Below are positions 16,077 to 25,090 of a stretch of DNA of 64,000 nt, piece after piece (the stretch's first letter is position 1; every line of letters begins with the position of its first letter). Under the pieces are notes generated by a model. The model saw only the letters and a list, made by a program, of their open reading frames with translations. It was not told the DNA's origin and ran no database searches. The position numbers were made by a program, and so were the translations under genes. Source of the DNA: Bradyrhizobium erythrophlei (GTDB lineage Bacteria; Pseudomonadota; Alphaproteobacteria; Rhizobiales; Xanthobacteraceae); NCBI RefSeq assembly GCF_900142985.1, contig NZ_LT670849.1, forward strand, positions 5,038,501 to 5,102,500, in the 5' to 3' direction.

Positions 16077-17617
16077 GCGAGACCCACGAACGGCTGTTCG
16101 AAGGCGCCGATTGGGATTTCCAGCAGTTGCAGCGTATCCACGATGCTTGCCAGGAGATCGCGCATGGCGAGCTTGGTCTGGAAACCTATCCGAACCAGAT
16201 CGAGATCATCACCGCCGAACAGATGCTGGATGCGTATTCTTCCTCCGGCATGCCGCTGTTCTACAAGCACTGGTCGTTCGGCAAGCGTTTCGCCCATCAC
16301 GAGACCTTCTATCGCAAGGGGCTGATGGGGCTTGCCTATGAGATCGTGATCAACTCCTCACCGTGCATCTCCTACCTGATGGAGGAGAACACCGCGACGA
16401 TGCAGACGCTGGTGATCGCGCACGCCGCCTTCGGTCATAACCACTTCTTCAAGAACAATTACCTGTTCAAGCAGTGGACCGACGCCGAAGGCATTCTGGA
16501 CTATCTCGATTTCGCCAAGGGCTATATCGCAAGCTGCGAAGATCGCTACGGGACGCGCGCGGTCGAGATGACGCTCGATGCCGCGCATGCGCTGATGTCG
16601 CATGGCATCGACCGTTATCCCGGCAAGAAGGGCCTCGACCTTCGGCAGGAGGAAAAACGCTCCCGTGAACGCCGCGAGCACGAGCAGAGCGTGTTCAACG
16701 ATCTCTGGCGCACGGTGCCGACGGGACCCGCCAAGAGCGCCGAGATCCTGAATTCGGAGCGCCGGCGCGCGCTGCTCGGTTTGCCGCAGGAGAACATTCT
16801 CTACTTCCTGGAGAAGACCGCGCCGCGCCTGCATCCCTGGCAGCGCGAACTGTTGCGCATCGTGCGCCATATAGCGCAGTACTTCTATCCGCAGAGCCAG
16901 ACCAAGGTGATGAACGAGGGCACGGCGACTTACGTGCACTATCGCATCATGAATCGGCTGCACAGCCAAGGCCGGCTCACCGACGGCAATTTCCTCGAAT
17001 TCCTGCAATCCCACACCAACGTGGTGTTCCAGCCGGAATTCGACGACCAGCGCTTCTCCGATTTCAATCCGTATGCGCTCGGTTTTGCCATGATGCAGGA
17101 TATCGAGCGCATCGTGACGGCGCCTGACGACGAGGACCGCGAGTGGTTTCCGGACATCGCAGGCCGAGGCGACGTGATGGGCGTGCTGCGCGATGTGTGG
17201 GCCAACTATCGCGACGAAAGCTTCGTCAGCCAGTTCCTGTCTCCGAGATTGATTCGGAGCTGGCGGATGTTTCATCTGCACGACGATCCGGAATTTTCCG
17301 AAGGCATCCAGGTCGATGCGATTCACGATGCGCGCGGCTATCGCCGCATTCGCCGCGAACTGGCGCGGCAATACGACGTCGGCTTCATCGATCCCAATAT
17401 CGAGGTGATGGATGTCGATCTCGCCGGCGATCGCCGCCTGATGCTTCGCCATGTGGTAGTGAAGGGCGCGCAGCTCAACGAGACCGACGCAAGGCGCGTG
17501 CTCCAGCATCTCGCGGATCTCTGGACCTACGACGTCTCCCTGGTTGAGGTCGACGCCAAGGACAACGTCCTGAAGGAGTACGTGATTAGCCCGCGTGCCG
17601 TCGCGATCGCGGCCTAA
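16073..17617 (+). CDS. spoVR: SpoVR family protein (YcgB)
   Basis: 514 residues, full length. Family blocks are clear: the N-terminal DWDFQQLQRIHDACQEIA, QIEIITAEQMLDAYSSSGMP, HWSFGKRF, NSSPCISYLMEENT and FGHNHFFKNNYLF, then NEGTATYVHYRI further on. The HWSFGK and NEGxAxxxH elements suggest a metal-dependent fold, but the biochemical function is unknown. In Bacillus, SpoVR is linked to spore cortex; in Gram-negative bacteria the protein belongs to the PrkA stress module. It starts within the stop codon of yeaH (ATGA), so the trio is translationally coupled. Confidence 0.94.
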   Translation: MSETHERLFEGADWDFQQLQRIHDACQEIAHGELGLETYPNQIEIITAEQMLDAYSSSGMPLFYKHWSFGKRFAHHETFYRKGLMGLAYEIVINSSPCISYLMEENTATMQTLVIAHAAFGHNHFFKNNYLFKQWTDAEGILDYLDFAKGYIASCEDRYGTRAVEMTLDAAHALMSHGIDRYPGKKGLDLRQEEKRSRERREHEQSVFNDLWRTVPTGPAKSAEILNSERRRALLGLPQENILYFLEKTAPRLHPWQRELLRIVRHIAQYFYPQSQTKVMNEGTATYVHYRIMNRLHSQGRLTDGNFLEFLQSHTNVVFQPEFDDQRFSDFNPYALGFAMMQDIERIVTAPDDEDREWFPDIAGRGDVMGVLRDVWANYRDESFVSQFLSPRLIRSWRMFHLHDDPEFSEGIQVDAIHDARGYRRIRRELARQYDVGFIDPNIEVMDVDLAGDRRLMLRHVVVKGAQLNETDARRVLQHLADLWTYDVSLVEVDAKDNVLKEYVISPRAVAIAA

Positions 17618-17740
17618 AAACGCCTGAAATGACGCGATAGGGGAAAACTCCCAGACGCCACCAAATCATCGCTACCAGCGCCGAATTTTGCCCCAATCAC
17701 ACCCGGATATGGCATCGGGCGTTTCAGTAGGGGACTACCA

Positions 17741-17926
17741 ATGGCGTACAAGCGGACTGAAGTTGCTATCGAAAAAATCATAGCATCTTGCGATGGCAAC
17801 ATGCGGGGGGCGCTTGAGGCGCTTATGCTCGTGAACGAACACCTCGAGGAAGAACTGCAGCGGCTCTACACGATCATGTCGCTGGGTGACGAGGGTGAGG
17901 AATACCGTTTCGAAACGGTGCATTGA
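17741..17926 (+). CDS. Small conserved hypothetical protein
   Basis: 61 residues with a GTAGGGG site just upstream. Sequence is acidic and helical (MRGALEALMLVNEHLEEELQRLYTIMSLGDEG), with no membrane segment or cysteine pair. It lies 123 nt after spoVR and could be a passenger of that operon or independent. I recall similar sequences as short hypothetical proteins in Bradyrhizobium; no function is known. Confidence 0.6.
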   Translation: MAYKRTEVAIEKIIASCDGNMRGALEALMLVNEHLEEELQRLYTIMSLGDEGEEYRFETVH

Positions 17927-17947
17927 AAAGTCTTCCTTTTTAGCTTT

Positions 17948-18865
17948 TCAGGCTTCCTCCGGCCAATACAGCCGCATCGGATTACCGGCGAGCAGCTTCT
18001 GTTGCAACTCGGGGGTCGCTGCGATGTGCGGGATAAAGTCAACGAGCAGGCCGTCGTCCGGCATGTGGCCTTTCAGGTTGGGATGGGGCCAGTCCGTGCC
18101 CCACAGGACGCGGTCGGGGAAGGTTTCGATCAGCGTTTTCGCAAACGGGATGACGTCCTGGTAGGCATTCTGTTCGCCGTTTAGCGCGGGCGGCCCCGAA
18201 ACGGACAACCGTTCCGGGCAGCTGACCTTCGACCACACGTTATTGTGGCGTTGCATGAAGTCCACGAACCGGGCGAATTCCGGCCCGTCCACGGGCTTGG
18301 TGACATCAGGTCTGCCCATGTGGTCGACCACGATGGTCGTCGGCAGGCTGGTGAAGAAATCGATCAGCTCCGGCAGATCGACCGCCTCGAAATAGATCAC
18401 GACATGCCAGCCGAGTTTGGCGATGCGCCCCGCGATCTCCATCAACTCGTCCTTGGGCGTGAAATCCACCAGCCGCTTGACGAAGTTGAAGCGCACGCCG
18501 CGAATACCGGCCGCGTGCAACGCCTGCAATTCGGCATCGGTGATATTTCGCTTCACCGTGGCAATGCCGCGCGCCTTGCCGTTCGCCGCGCGCAACGCAT
18601 CGACGACGGCGGAATTGTCGGCGCCGTGACAGGTTGCCTGCACGATCACGTTGCGCGAGAAGCCGAGATGATCGCGCAATGCAAAGAGCTGGTCCTTCGA
18701 GGCGTCGCAGGGCGTATATTTTCGCTCCGGCGCAAACGCGAATTGGTCGCCGGGCCCGAACACATGGCAATGCGCATCGACCGCGCCTGCGGGCAATTTG
18801 AAGCGCGGCTTTGCGGGGCCGGCGTACCAGTCGAGCCAGCCGGGGGTTTTCTCGAATTTGGCCAT
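17948..18865 (-). CDS. ligI: 2-pyrone-4,6-dicarboxylate hydrolase-like amidohydrolase
   Basis: 305 residues. Family features of LigI are strong: VDAHCHVFGPGDQFAFAPER and YTPCDAS near the N-terminus, with the metal-like HxH at His32/His34, and WGTDWPHPN near residue 250. LigI opens the lactone of 2-pyrone-4,6-dicarboxylate in the protocatechuate 4,5-cleavage pathway. No ring-cleavage dioxygenase is visible here, so the true substrate may be a related lactone. Its ATG shares one base with the stop of the upstream dehydrogenase gene (TGATG). The Bug binding protein gene upstream suggests uptake of a carboxylate substrate. Confidence 0.82.
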   Translation of the reverse strand: MAKFEKTPGWLDWYAGPAKPRFKLPAGAVDAHCHVFGPGDQFAFAPERKYTPCDASKDQLFALRDHLGFSRNVIVQATCHGADNSAVVDALRAANGKARGIATVKRNITDAELQALHAAGIRGVRFNFVKRLVDFTPKDELMEIAGRIAKLGWHVVIYFEAVDLPELIDFFTSLPTTIVVDHMGRPDVTKPVDGPEFARFVDFMQRHNNVWSKVSCPERLSVSGPPALNGEQNAYQDVIPFAKTLIETFPDRVLWGTDWPHPNLKGHMPDDGLLVDFIPHIAATPELQQKLLAGNPMRLYWPEEA

Positions 18866-19815
18866 CAGTCTTTCTTTGCTTTTTTCTTGGCGGCGATGTC
18901 ACCGATGATCCGGTCCGCTTCCGTGCGCCAGTCGGCCGCTCGTGCGAATTCTTCTGTCCCGCGTTCGCCGAACAGGCCCTGGTCGGCGAGATCAGCGATA
19001 AAGGCCTGGCGCTCGGCGGTGCCTTGCGACGACCATGGCTCGAGACCGATCTCGCGCACGGTCTCGGCGACCTCGCGCACTTCCTCGCTGCGTCGCCTGC
19101 CATGTTCGATCACACGCTGGAAGAAATAGGCGCCTTGCTTTTCCCAGTCGATGCCGGGGAAGGTCTCTTTCAGCGACACCAGCACCGCATCCTCGACGCC
19201 ATAGGCGCGCGCGGTGGTGAAGCTCTCGATCACCATGGCCTCCAGCCCCTTGATCATCACGCTGCGGCACATCTTCACGGCCGAGGCGACGCCGAGCCGG
19301 TCGCTCGCCACCTTGGCGGCAAAGCCCAGCTCGACCAGGTGCGGCGCCAACGCCGCCGCATCGCCGCCGCCGAGCAACAGCGGCACCTTCAAGCGGAGAG
19401 GCGGCACGGATGTCATCACCGCGCCCTCGACATAGCGGGCGCCGGCGCTGTCGATCATGGCCGCCGCGCGCTGCTTGGCGCCGGGCGAGGCCGAGTTGAA
19501 ATCGAGATACCACGCGCCGCGCTTGACAGCCTCGGCGCACGCTTTGGCAACCGGCACGGCCTGGCTTGCGGTCACCGCCGAGACGAGAAGATCGGATTGC
19601 GCGGCCAAATCCGCATGCGAAGCCGTGAGCGCGACGCCATGTTGCCGGGCGTGGTCGCGTAAAGGTTTGCCCGACTGGTCGCTGCGCAGCTTGATGTCGT
19701 AGGCTGTGACCTTGATGTCCTGCTGGCGCAGGTCCTCGGCAAGGATGCGGCCGACTTCGCCATAGCCGATCAGGCCGACGTTCCATTCTCTCGGATCGCT
19801 CGATAGGGGAGTCAT
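18865..19815 (-). CDS. NAD(P)-dependent beta-hydroxyacid-type dehydrogenase
   Basis: 316 residues. A Rossmann N-terminus (VGLIGYGEVGRILAEDL, residues 13-29) is followed by a 6-phosphogluconate-dehydrogenase-like helical C-terminal part with a DUF1932-type segment (VASAVKMCRSVMIKGLEAMV), where the Lys is the usual catalytic residue. It ends in a lysine-rich tail (AAKKKAKKD). It is probably an oxidoreductase acting on a hydroxy acid in the same pathway as the LigI-like enzyme, whose start overlaps its stop. The substrate is unknown. Confidence 0.8.
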   Translation of the reverse strand: MTPLSSDPREWNVGLIGYGEVGRILAEDLRQQDIKVTAYDIKLRSDQSGKPLRDHARQHGVALTASHADLAAQSDLLVSAVTASQAVPVAKACAEAVKRGAWYLDFNSASPGAKQRAAAMIDSAGARYVEGAVMTSVPPLRLKVPLLLGGGDAAALAPHLVELGFAAKVASDRLGVASAVKMCRSVMIKGLEAMVIESFTTARAYGVEDAVLVSLKETFPGIDWEKQGAYFFQRVIEHGRRRSEEVREVAETVREIGLEPWSSQGTAERQAFIADLADQGLFGERGTEEFARAADWRTEADRIIGDIAAKKKAKKD

Positions 19816-19839
19816 GGGCGCGTGTCTCCGCGGACGTTA

Positions 19840-20829
19840 TTATTGCTTCGGAATATGGGCCTTCTCGATCACGGCCCGCCATTTGTCGATGTCGGATTTC
19901 AGCCGCTCCCCGATCGCTTCCGGCGTACCGGCCCGGGCTTCGACGCCGAACGCGAGCAGCTTCTTCCTGACCTCGGCATCACCCAGAATTTCCTGCAAGG
20001 CGCTGTTGAGTGTCTTGATCACATCGGGCGGCGTACCTGTTCGTGCGAACATCGCGTTCCACGACACGACGTCATAATCGGCCACGCCGCTTTCCTTCAC
20101 CGTGGCCAGATCCGGGGTCGATTCCGAGCGTGTCGCGCCGGAAGAGGCCAGCGCACGGAGCTTGCCGTCGACGATGTTGCCCTGGAGCACCGAATAGCTG
20201 TCGATCACGAGCGACACGTTGCCCTGCAACAAGGCGACCTCGGCGTCGTGGTTGCCGCGAAAAGGCACCAGCGTGAAGTCGACATTGGCTGATGTCTTGA
20301 ACAGCTCGGCGGACAGATTCTGCGTCGAGCCGACATTGATGGTGCCGACATTGAGCGCGCCCGGTTTCGCCTTGGCCGCCGCAACGAAGTCGCCAAGCGT
20401 CTTGAAGCCGGATGAGGCGCTGGTGACGAAGGCGAAGTCGAAAAATCCAAGGCTCGAGACCGGCGTGAAATCCTTCACCGGATCGAATGGCAATTTCTCG
20501 AACAGGGAGACGCTGACCGCCGTGCCGTTGGTCAGCATGGTCACGGTATAGCCGTCGGCAGGCGCGGAGATGGCGTTACGTGCGGCGGTGATGCCGCCGG
20601 CGCCGGGCTGGTTCTCGACGTAGAAGCGCTGGCCGAGTTTCTCCGAAAGCTTGTCCGCCACCACGCGCGCGGTGGTGTCGGCGACGCCGCCGGCGGCAAA
20701 GGGCACGACGAAGCGCACTGGCCTGACAGGATATTTTTCCTGCGCCGGCACGGCTTGCGTTGCGCCGATGAACAGAAAGGCGAGGGACGCCAGCAAAAGG
20801 CGTCGGTGGTGACGTGCAAATGTCTTCAT
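19840..20829 (-). CDS. Tripartite tricarboxylate transporter substrate-binding protein (Bug/TctC family)
   Basis: 329 residues with a Sec signal peptide (RRLLLASLAFLFIGATQAVPAQ, cleavage near residue 29). The Bug fold is evident: YPVRPVRFVVPFAAGGVADTTARV at the start of the mature protein and FYVENQPGAGGITAARNAI after it. It binds small carboxylates in the periplasm. No TctA/TctB membrane genes are adjacent, which is common for orphan Bug proteins. It is followed after 24 nt by the dehydrogenase and LigI-like genes in the same direction, so its ligand may be the substrate of that pathway. Confidence 0.9.
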   Translation of the reverse strand: MKTFARHHRRLLLASLAFLFIGATQAVPAQEKYPVRPVRFVVPFAAGGVADTTARVVADKLSEKLGQRFYVENQPGAGGITAARNAISAPADGYTVTMLTNGTAVSVSLFEKLPFDPVKDFTPVSSLGFFDFAFVTSASSGFKTLGDFVAAAKAKPGALNVGTINVGSTQNLSAELFKTSANVDFTLVPFRGNHDAEVALLQGNVSLVIDSYSVLQGNIVDGKLRALASSGATRSESTPDLATVKESGVADYDVVSWNAMFARTGTPPDVIKTLNSALQEILGDAEVRKKLLAFGVEARAGTPEAIGERLKSDIDKWRAVIEKAHIPKQ

Positions 20830-20975
20830 CGCGGCGCACGATAGTGGGGCGAAGCGGACGATTCAATCCGTTCCCGGAGGATGCGGCCATGCTTTCCGGG
20901 GGCAAGCCTATCGCGTCAATCATCGGTTTCTGCCAGGAGCCAAACGGGATGTGGCTCGATGACTCCGTCGGAGCC

Positions 20976-21788
20976 TTATCGGCGCCGGGCGGTCGTGAGC
21001 AGCGCAGGCCATTTGAGCACGATGTTTCCTGCCGGTTGCCGATAACGTTCCGAGCCTCGCAGGATAGCCTGCTCGATGGCATGACGGATCTCCGGCGTCT
21101 GCGCCTCAATCAGCATGGGTGTTCGCACCGTGCCCCGATGCAGAGCGTCGAGAACCGCCTGTGGTGTGTCACCGGTCCAGACAAGAGGCAGCTTTTTGAA
21201 AGAAGGCTCTGCGAAACCCGCAGCGAGCAGGGCAGAACGGCACTCACCTTCGTCGCCAAAGCGGAACAGCGGCGGGGCAAGAGGTAGCGGCACGCCCATA
21301 TCGGCATGCGGCTGCACTGCCTGTCCGACAAGTGCGAAGAACTCCCCATCAGGGGTCCAGGACGTCAAGGCAAAGCGCCCGGTCACCGGCCGCAGCACAC
21401 GCACGACTTCGGCCAGCACCCGCTCGGGCCGCTCCATGTGGAGCATGCCGAAGGAGCATGTGGCGGCATCGACGCTTGCATCGGCAAGCGGGATGGCCTC
21501 AGCGTCGCCGACCCGGAAATCGACGCCCGGATGGCGCCGGATGGCCTCGGCGATCATGGTCGGGGCGAAATCCATTCCGATAACATCGGCACCACGCCGA
21601 GCTGCCGTGGCGGCAAGCGAGCCGGTGCCACAGGCAATGTCCAAAACGCGCACGCCGAGCGTTGCCCCAACGGCCTCCATCAATGGGTCGATCGCTCCAA
21701 GCGTCACCAGGCCTATCGTGTCGTCCCAATAACCAGCCTTGCGGTCCCACCCCTCCAACTCGGCGTCGCGAAAGCTTGGTCCGGTCAT
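20976..21788 (-). CDS. Class I SAM-dependent methyltransferase
   Basis: 270 residues. Motif I is VLDIACGTGSLA (about residues 48-59), followed by DVIGMDFAPTMI and the acidic motif VGDAEAIPLADASVDAATC, all of the UbiE/Methyltransf_11 type. GGGGAGGCGGCA precedes the ATG. The substrate is unknown. It stands between the Bug gene (same direction, 146 nt downstream) and the CTAG hairpin at the end of chrA, and is probably transcribed alone. Confidence 0.87.
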   Translation of the reverse strand: MTGPSFRDAELEGWDRKAGYWDDTIGLVTLGAIDPLMEAVGATLGVRVLDIACGTGSLAATAARRGADVIGMDFAPTMIAEAIRRHPGVDFRVGDAEAIPLADASVDAATCSFGMLHMERPERVLAEVVRVLRPVTGRFALTSWTPDGEFFALVGQAVQPHADMGVPLPLAPPLFRFGDEGECRSALLAAGFAEPSFKKLPLVWTGDTPQAVLDALHRGTVRTPMLIEAQTPEIRHAIEQAILRGSERYRQPAGNIVLKWPALLTTARRR

Positions 21789-21854
21789 TGCCGCCTCCCC
21801 ATCCTGCGCGTTTTGATCGGGAACAGCCGTTGGCAGCTTACTCGATCTTCAGGG

Positions 21855-21899
21855 CTAGTGTCCCGGCTCTGACGTTCGTATCATTTCGCGGTGGACTAG
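21855..21899. repeat. Truncated CTAG hairpin element at the chrA stop
   Basis: CTAGTGTCCCGGCTCTGACG (21855 onward) matches the arm of the hairpins at 41.9 and 46.5 kb. The partner arm is mostly lost, and only TGGACTAG remains at the right end. The terminal CTAG at 21896-21899 supplies the TAG stop of chrA. Total length is 45 bases, against 71-78 for intact hairpins. Confidence 0.6.
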
Positions 21900-23122
21900 A
21901 GAAATTGCGACAGCGTGCCCGCCGCGGCGAGCAGCACAACCACGACCCAGGACGGCAGTTTCCAGACCGTCAGCAGCAGGAAGCCGAACAGCGCCAGCGC
22001 GAAGTCGCGCGGGGCGAGGACCGCGCTGGTCCAGACCGGGTTATACAGCGCCGCGCCCAAAATGCCGACCACGGCGGCGTTGGTGCCGCGCATCGCCGCT
22101 TGCGCTGTGGGGCGGGTACGAAAGGAGTCCCAGAACGGCAGCATGCCGTAGACCAGCAGCATGCCCGGCAGTAGCAGCGCAAACAGCGCGATCGCCGCGC
22201 CAGCGAAGCCGTTCGGCGGCGTGTTCATGACCGCGCCGAGATAGGCGGCAAATGTAAACAGCGGCCCTGGCACGGCCTGCGCCAATCCATAGCCTGCGAG
22301 AAATGTCTCGTTGCTGACCCAGCCCGGGGTCACGACTTCGGCCTGCAACAGCGGCAGCACGACATGCCCGCCGCCAAACACCAGCGCGCCGGAGCGATAG
22401 AAGGCGTCGAACACCGCAAGCCCATGCGAGCCGCCGGCAGCCACGACCAACGGCGTCGCCACCAGCAACACCGCGAACAGCACCAGCGCGATGCCGCCGG
22501 CCCTTCGCGAAACCGGAAAGTTCAATCCCCCGGAAGCCGGCGCACCCTCGGCGCGGCATAACCAAAGTCCGGCGAGCGCGCCGAGCACGATTCCCCCGAT
22601 TTGCGCCAACGATCCCGGAAACAGCACCACGACCGCAAGCGCGGCGAGCGCGATTGCGGCGCGTGGCTTGTCGGGGGTGAGGCTTTTGGTCATGCCCCAG
22701 ATCGCTTGCGCCACCACGGTGACTGCGACGAGCTTCAGCCCGTGCAAAAAGCCCTGCGCGAGTGGTCCGGTGAAGCGGCCGGCGACGCTGGCAAAGGCGA
22801 ACATGATGATGGCCGAGGGCAGGGTGAAAGCGAGCCACGCCGCAAGTCCGCCAAGAAGACCGTTGCCGTGCAAGATCCCTAAGGAAAAGCCGACCTGGCT
22901 CGACGCCGGGCCGGGCAGAAACTGACACAGCGCGACGAGATCGGCATAGGTTGTTTCATCGAGCCAGCGTCGCCGGATCACCAGTTCTTCGCGGTAGTAG
23001 CCGAGATGGGCGATCGGACCGCCAAACGACATCACCCCTAACTTGAGAAAGGCCGCGAACACTTCGCCAACGGAGCCGCGCGCCTGCGGTGCGGCAGCCT
23101 CTTGCGGCGCGGATAGGTTCAT
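21896..23122 (-). CDS. chrA: ChrA-type chromate ion transporter
   Basis: 408 residues with two homologous halves, the long-chain ChrA form. The N-terminal half has FAAFLKLGVMSFGGPIAHLG and ALCQFLPGPASSQVGFSLG; the second half has FGGGHVVLPLLQAEVV and GYGLAQAVPGPLFTFAAYLG, the repeated PGP motif. About ten to twelve membrane segments are present. It exports chromate in characterised homologues. No ChrB regulator is adjacent. GGAG precedes the ATG. Its stop codon lies in a CTAG of a truncated hairpin element. It diverges from the MBL gene at 23246. Confidence 0.9.
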   Translation of the reverse strand: MNLSAPQEAAAPQARGSVGEVFAAFLKLGVMSFGGPIAHLGYYREELVIRRRWLDETTYADLVALCQFLPGPASSQVGFSLGILHGNGLLGGLAAWLAFTLPSAIIMFAFASVAGRFTGPLAQGFLHGLKLVAVTVVAQAIWGMTKSLTPDKPRAAIALAALAVVVLFPGSLAQIGGIVLGALAGLWLCRAEGAPASGGLNFPVSRRAGGIALVLFAVLLVATPLVVAAGGSHGLAVFDAFYRSGALVFGGGHVVLPLLQAEVVTPGWVSNETFLAGYGLAQAVPGPLFTFAAYLGAVMNTPPNGFAGAAIALFALLLPGMLLVYGMLPFWDSFRTRPTAQAAMRGTNAAVVGILGAALYNPVWTSAVLAPRDFALALFGFLLLTVWKLPSWVVVVLLAAAGTLSQFL

Positions 23123-23245
23123 GGCGTTCTCCGGAAGTCAGGTCGTCCTGACGACATATCACAACCGCCGGCGGCACCGCCATTTGCATTGACAGGCCAG
23201 CCGGCCGGCCCTGTACTCTCGGGCCATCGACCTGGGGAGAGACGG

Positions 23246-24349
23246 ATGGCGAATTTCAATCGACGTGACGCGCTGAAAATGTCCGCTGGTTTTGCTGCCG
23301 CGACGGCAGGCGGATTTTCCTGCATCGAGCTCGCCAAGGCGGGGCCGATCCAGGTGCCCACCATCGACAAGCTCAGCGTCCGCGTGATCGTCGACAGCGC
23401 CAGCGATATCTTCTTCAAGCCGGCGGAAGTCGCCGGTGTGAAGACCGAGCCCGGCCGTTCCTCGAATTCGCTGCTTCCGCTGCACAGCGAATGGGGATTG
23501 TCGCTTTTTCTCGAGCCGCAACGCGGCGACCTCAAGCGCACGTTGCTGCTCGACTTCGGTTGGACGCCCGAAGCCATCAACGGCAACATGGAATTGCTGA
23601 AGGTCGATCCGTCGAAAGTCGACGCGCTCGTCATGAGCCACGGCCACTGGGATCATCTCGGCGGCATCATGGGGTTCCTCGATCGGCACCGCAAGTCGAT
23701 GCCATCAGACCTTACGATCTATGCCGGCGGCGAAGACAATTTCTGCCAGCGCTACCAACGTTCCCAGGGCGGCGACCTCAGCGACTACGGCATGCTCGAC
23801 CGCCGCGATCTCGCCAAACGCGACGTCAAGGTGATGCTGTGCGAAACGCCGACCGTGATCGGCGATGTCGCCTTCACCACCGGCAAGATCAAGCGTAACT
23901 CGATCGAAAAGGTGCTGCCGAATTCGATGGTCGAGTTCAAGCAGAAGGACGGCGCCGGTTGCAACTGGAGTCACTACTTGCCGGCCGAAATGGAAGGCAA
24001 GATCGTGCCCGACGAGCACATCCATGAGCATGCGACCTGCTTCAACCTGAAGGACAAGGGCCTCATTGTCATTTCGTCTTGCGGCCATGTCGGCATCGTC
24101 AATTCGGTGCGGCAGGCGATGGAAGTCTCCGGTGTCGACAAGGTCCACGCCATCATGGGTGGTTTCCATCTCGGGCCCGCACCGGCCGATTATCTGACGC
24201 AGGTCGTCGCCGAGATCGGCAAGCTCAACCCGGACGTGCTGATCCCGATGCATTGCAGCGGGCTCAATTTCACGCAAGAAGCGCACCGGCAGATGCGCGG
24301 CAAGGTGCTGACCACCACGACCGGTACCCGCATCACCTTCGGCGCCTGA
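23246..24349 (+). CDS. Tat-exported metallo-beta-lactamase-fold hydrolase
   Basis: 367 residues from the ATG at 23246, with GGGGAGA upstream. The N-terminus reads NRRDALKMSAGFAAATAGG, a twin-arginine signal. The metal motif SHGHWDHLGG (about residue 130) and the later HATCF, SSCGHVGIVN and GGFHL elements match the COG1237 group of the MBL superfamily, related to dihydropterin-type phosphate synthases. It probably acts in the periplasm as a metal-dependent hydrolase; the substrate is unknown. The SCO-family gene starts 3 nt after its stop, so they form an operon. Confidence 0.82.
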   Translation: MANFNRRDALKMSAGFAAATAGGFSCIELAKAGPIQVPTIDKLSVRVIVDSASDIFFKPAEVAGVKTEPGRSSNSLLPLHSEWGLSLFLEPQRGDLKRTLLLDFGWTPEAINGNMELLKVDPSKVDALVMSHGHWDHLGGIMGFLDRHRKSMPSDLTIYAGGEDNFCQRYQRSQGGDLSDYGMLDRRDLAKRDVKVMLCETPTVIGDVAFTTGKIKRNSIEKVLPNSMVEFKQKDGAGCNWSHYLPAEMEGKIVPDEHIHEHATCFNLKDKGLIVISSCGHVGIVNSVRQAMEVSGVDKVHAIMGGFHLGPAPADYLTQVVAEIGKLNPDVLIPMHCSGLNFTQEAHRQMRGKVLTTTTGTRITFGA

Positions 24350-24352
24350 GCG

Positions 24353-24970
24353 GTGCCGATCAGGCAAGCAAAAACGTGGCTCACGATTGCCACGCTACTC
24401 GCCTTCGGCCTGCCGCTCGCGAAAGCCGGCGAGCCGCCGGATCGGTTCACCGCCGTCGAAATGATGGAAGACCTGATGTATGGCCGCGGCACGGTCGGTG
24501 GACCGTTCACGCTGACCGACCAGGCAGGCGAGAGGCGCAGCGACAGCGACTTCCGCGGCAAGCTGATGATCGTCTATTTCGGTTACACGTTCTGCCCCGA
24601 CGTGTGTCCGGCCGACCTGATGGCGATCACGCAGGCGCTCGATGCGCTGGGGCCTGAGGCCGACGGCATCCAGCCGATCTTCATCACCATCGATCCCAGG
24701 CGCGACACCAAGGTGCTGGGCGAATATCTCAAAGCCTTCCACAAGAGCTTCATCGGCCTGACCGGCACGCCCAATGAAATCCGTAAAGTCGCCAACGCCT
24801 ATAAGGCATTTTACGCCAAGCTGCCGCCCGCGCGAGACGGCGACTACGCGATCGACCACACCGGCATCATCTATCTGATGGGCCGGAACGGCGAATATCT
24901 CGGCTTCATGCCGCCGCAGACCGACCCGGAAAAGCTGACTGAAATCCTGCGCAAGCATCTTTCGAAGTAG
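24353..24970 (+). CDS. SCO1/SenC family copper-binding protein
   Basis: 205 residues from a GTG at 24353. An N-terminal signal or anchor (residues 8-25) leads to a thioredoxin fold with the copper site FCPDVCP (Cys81, Cys85) and the distal His169 in IDHTG. SCO proteins deliver copper to the CuA centre of cytochrome oxidase or act as thiol redox proteins. It follows the exported MBL protein gene after 3 nt and precedes an OmpR/EnvZ-type pair by 120 nt. A link with copper or redox sensing is possible but not shown. Confidence 0.9.
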   Translation: MPIRQAKTWLTIATLLAFGLPLAKAGEPPDRFTAVEMMEDLMYGRGTVGGPFTLTDQAGERRSDSDFRGKLMIVYFGYTFCPDVCPADLMAITQALDALGPEADGIQPIFITIDPRRDTKVLGEYLKAFHKSFIGLTGTPNEIRKVANAYKAFYAKLPPARDGDYAIDHTGIIYLMGRNGEYLGFMPPQTDPEKLTEILRKHLSK

Positions 24971-25090
24971 CTGAATTCTTACATCAGCCTTACGGCGAGC
25001 CGGTTTCGTTAACCGCAGGCCGTCTGCACGCTTGTCGTTCCCCGCAAAAGGGCTCAAAGCTTGCGGGAAATAATCCGGCCGGCCTCAGCC

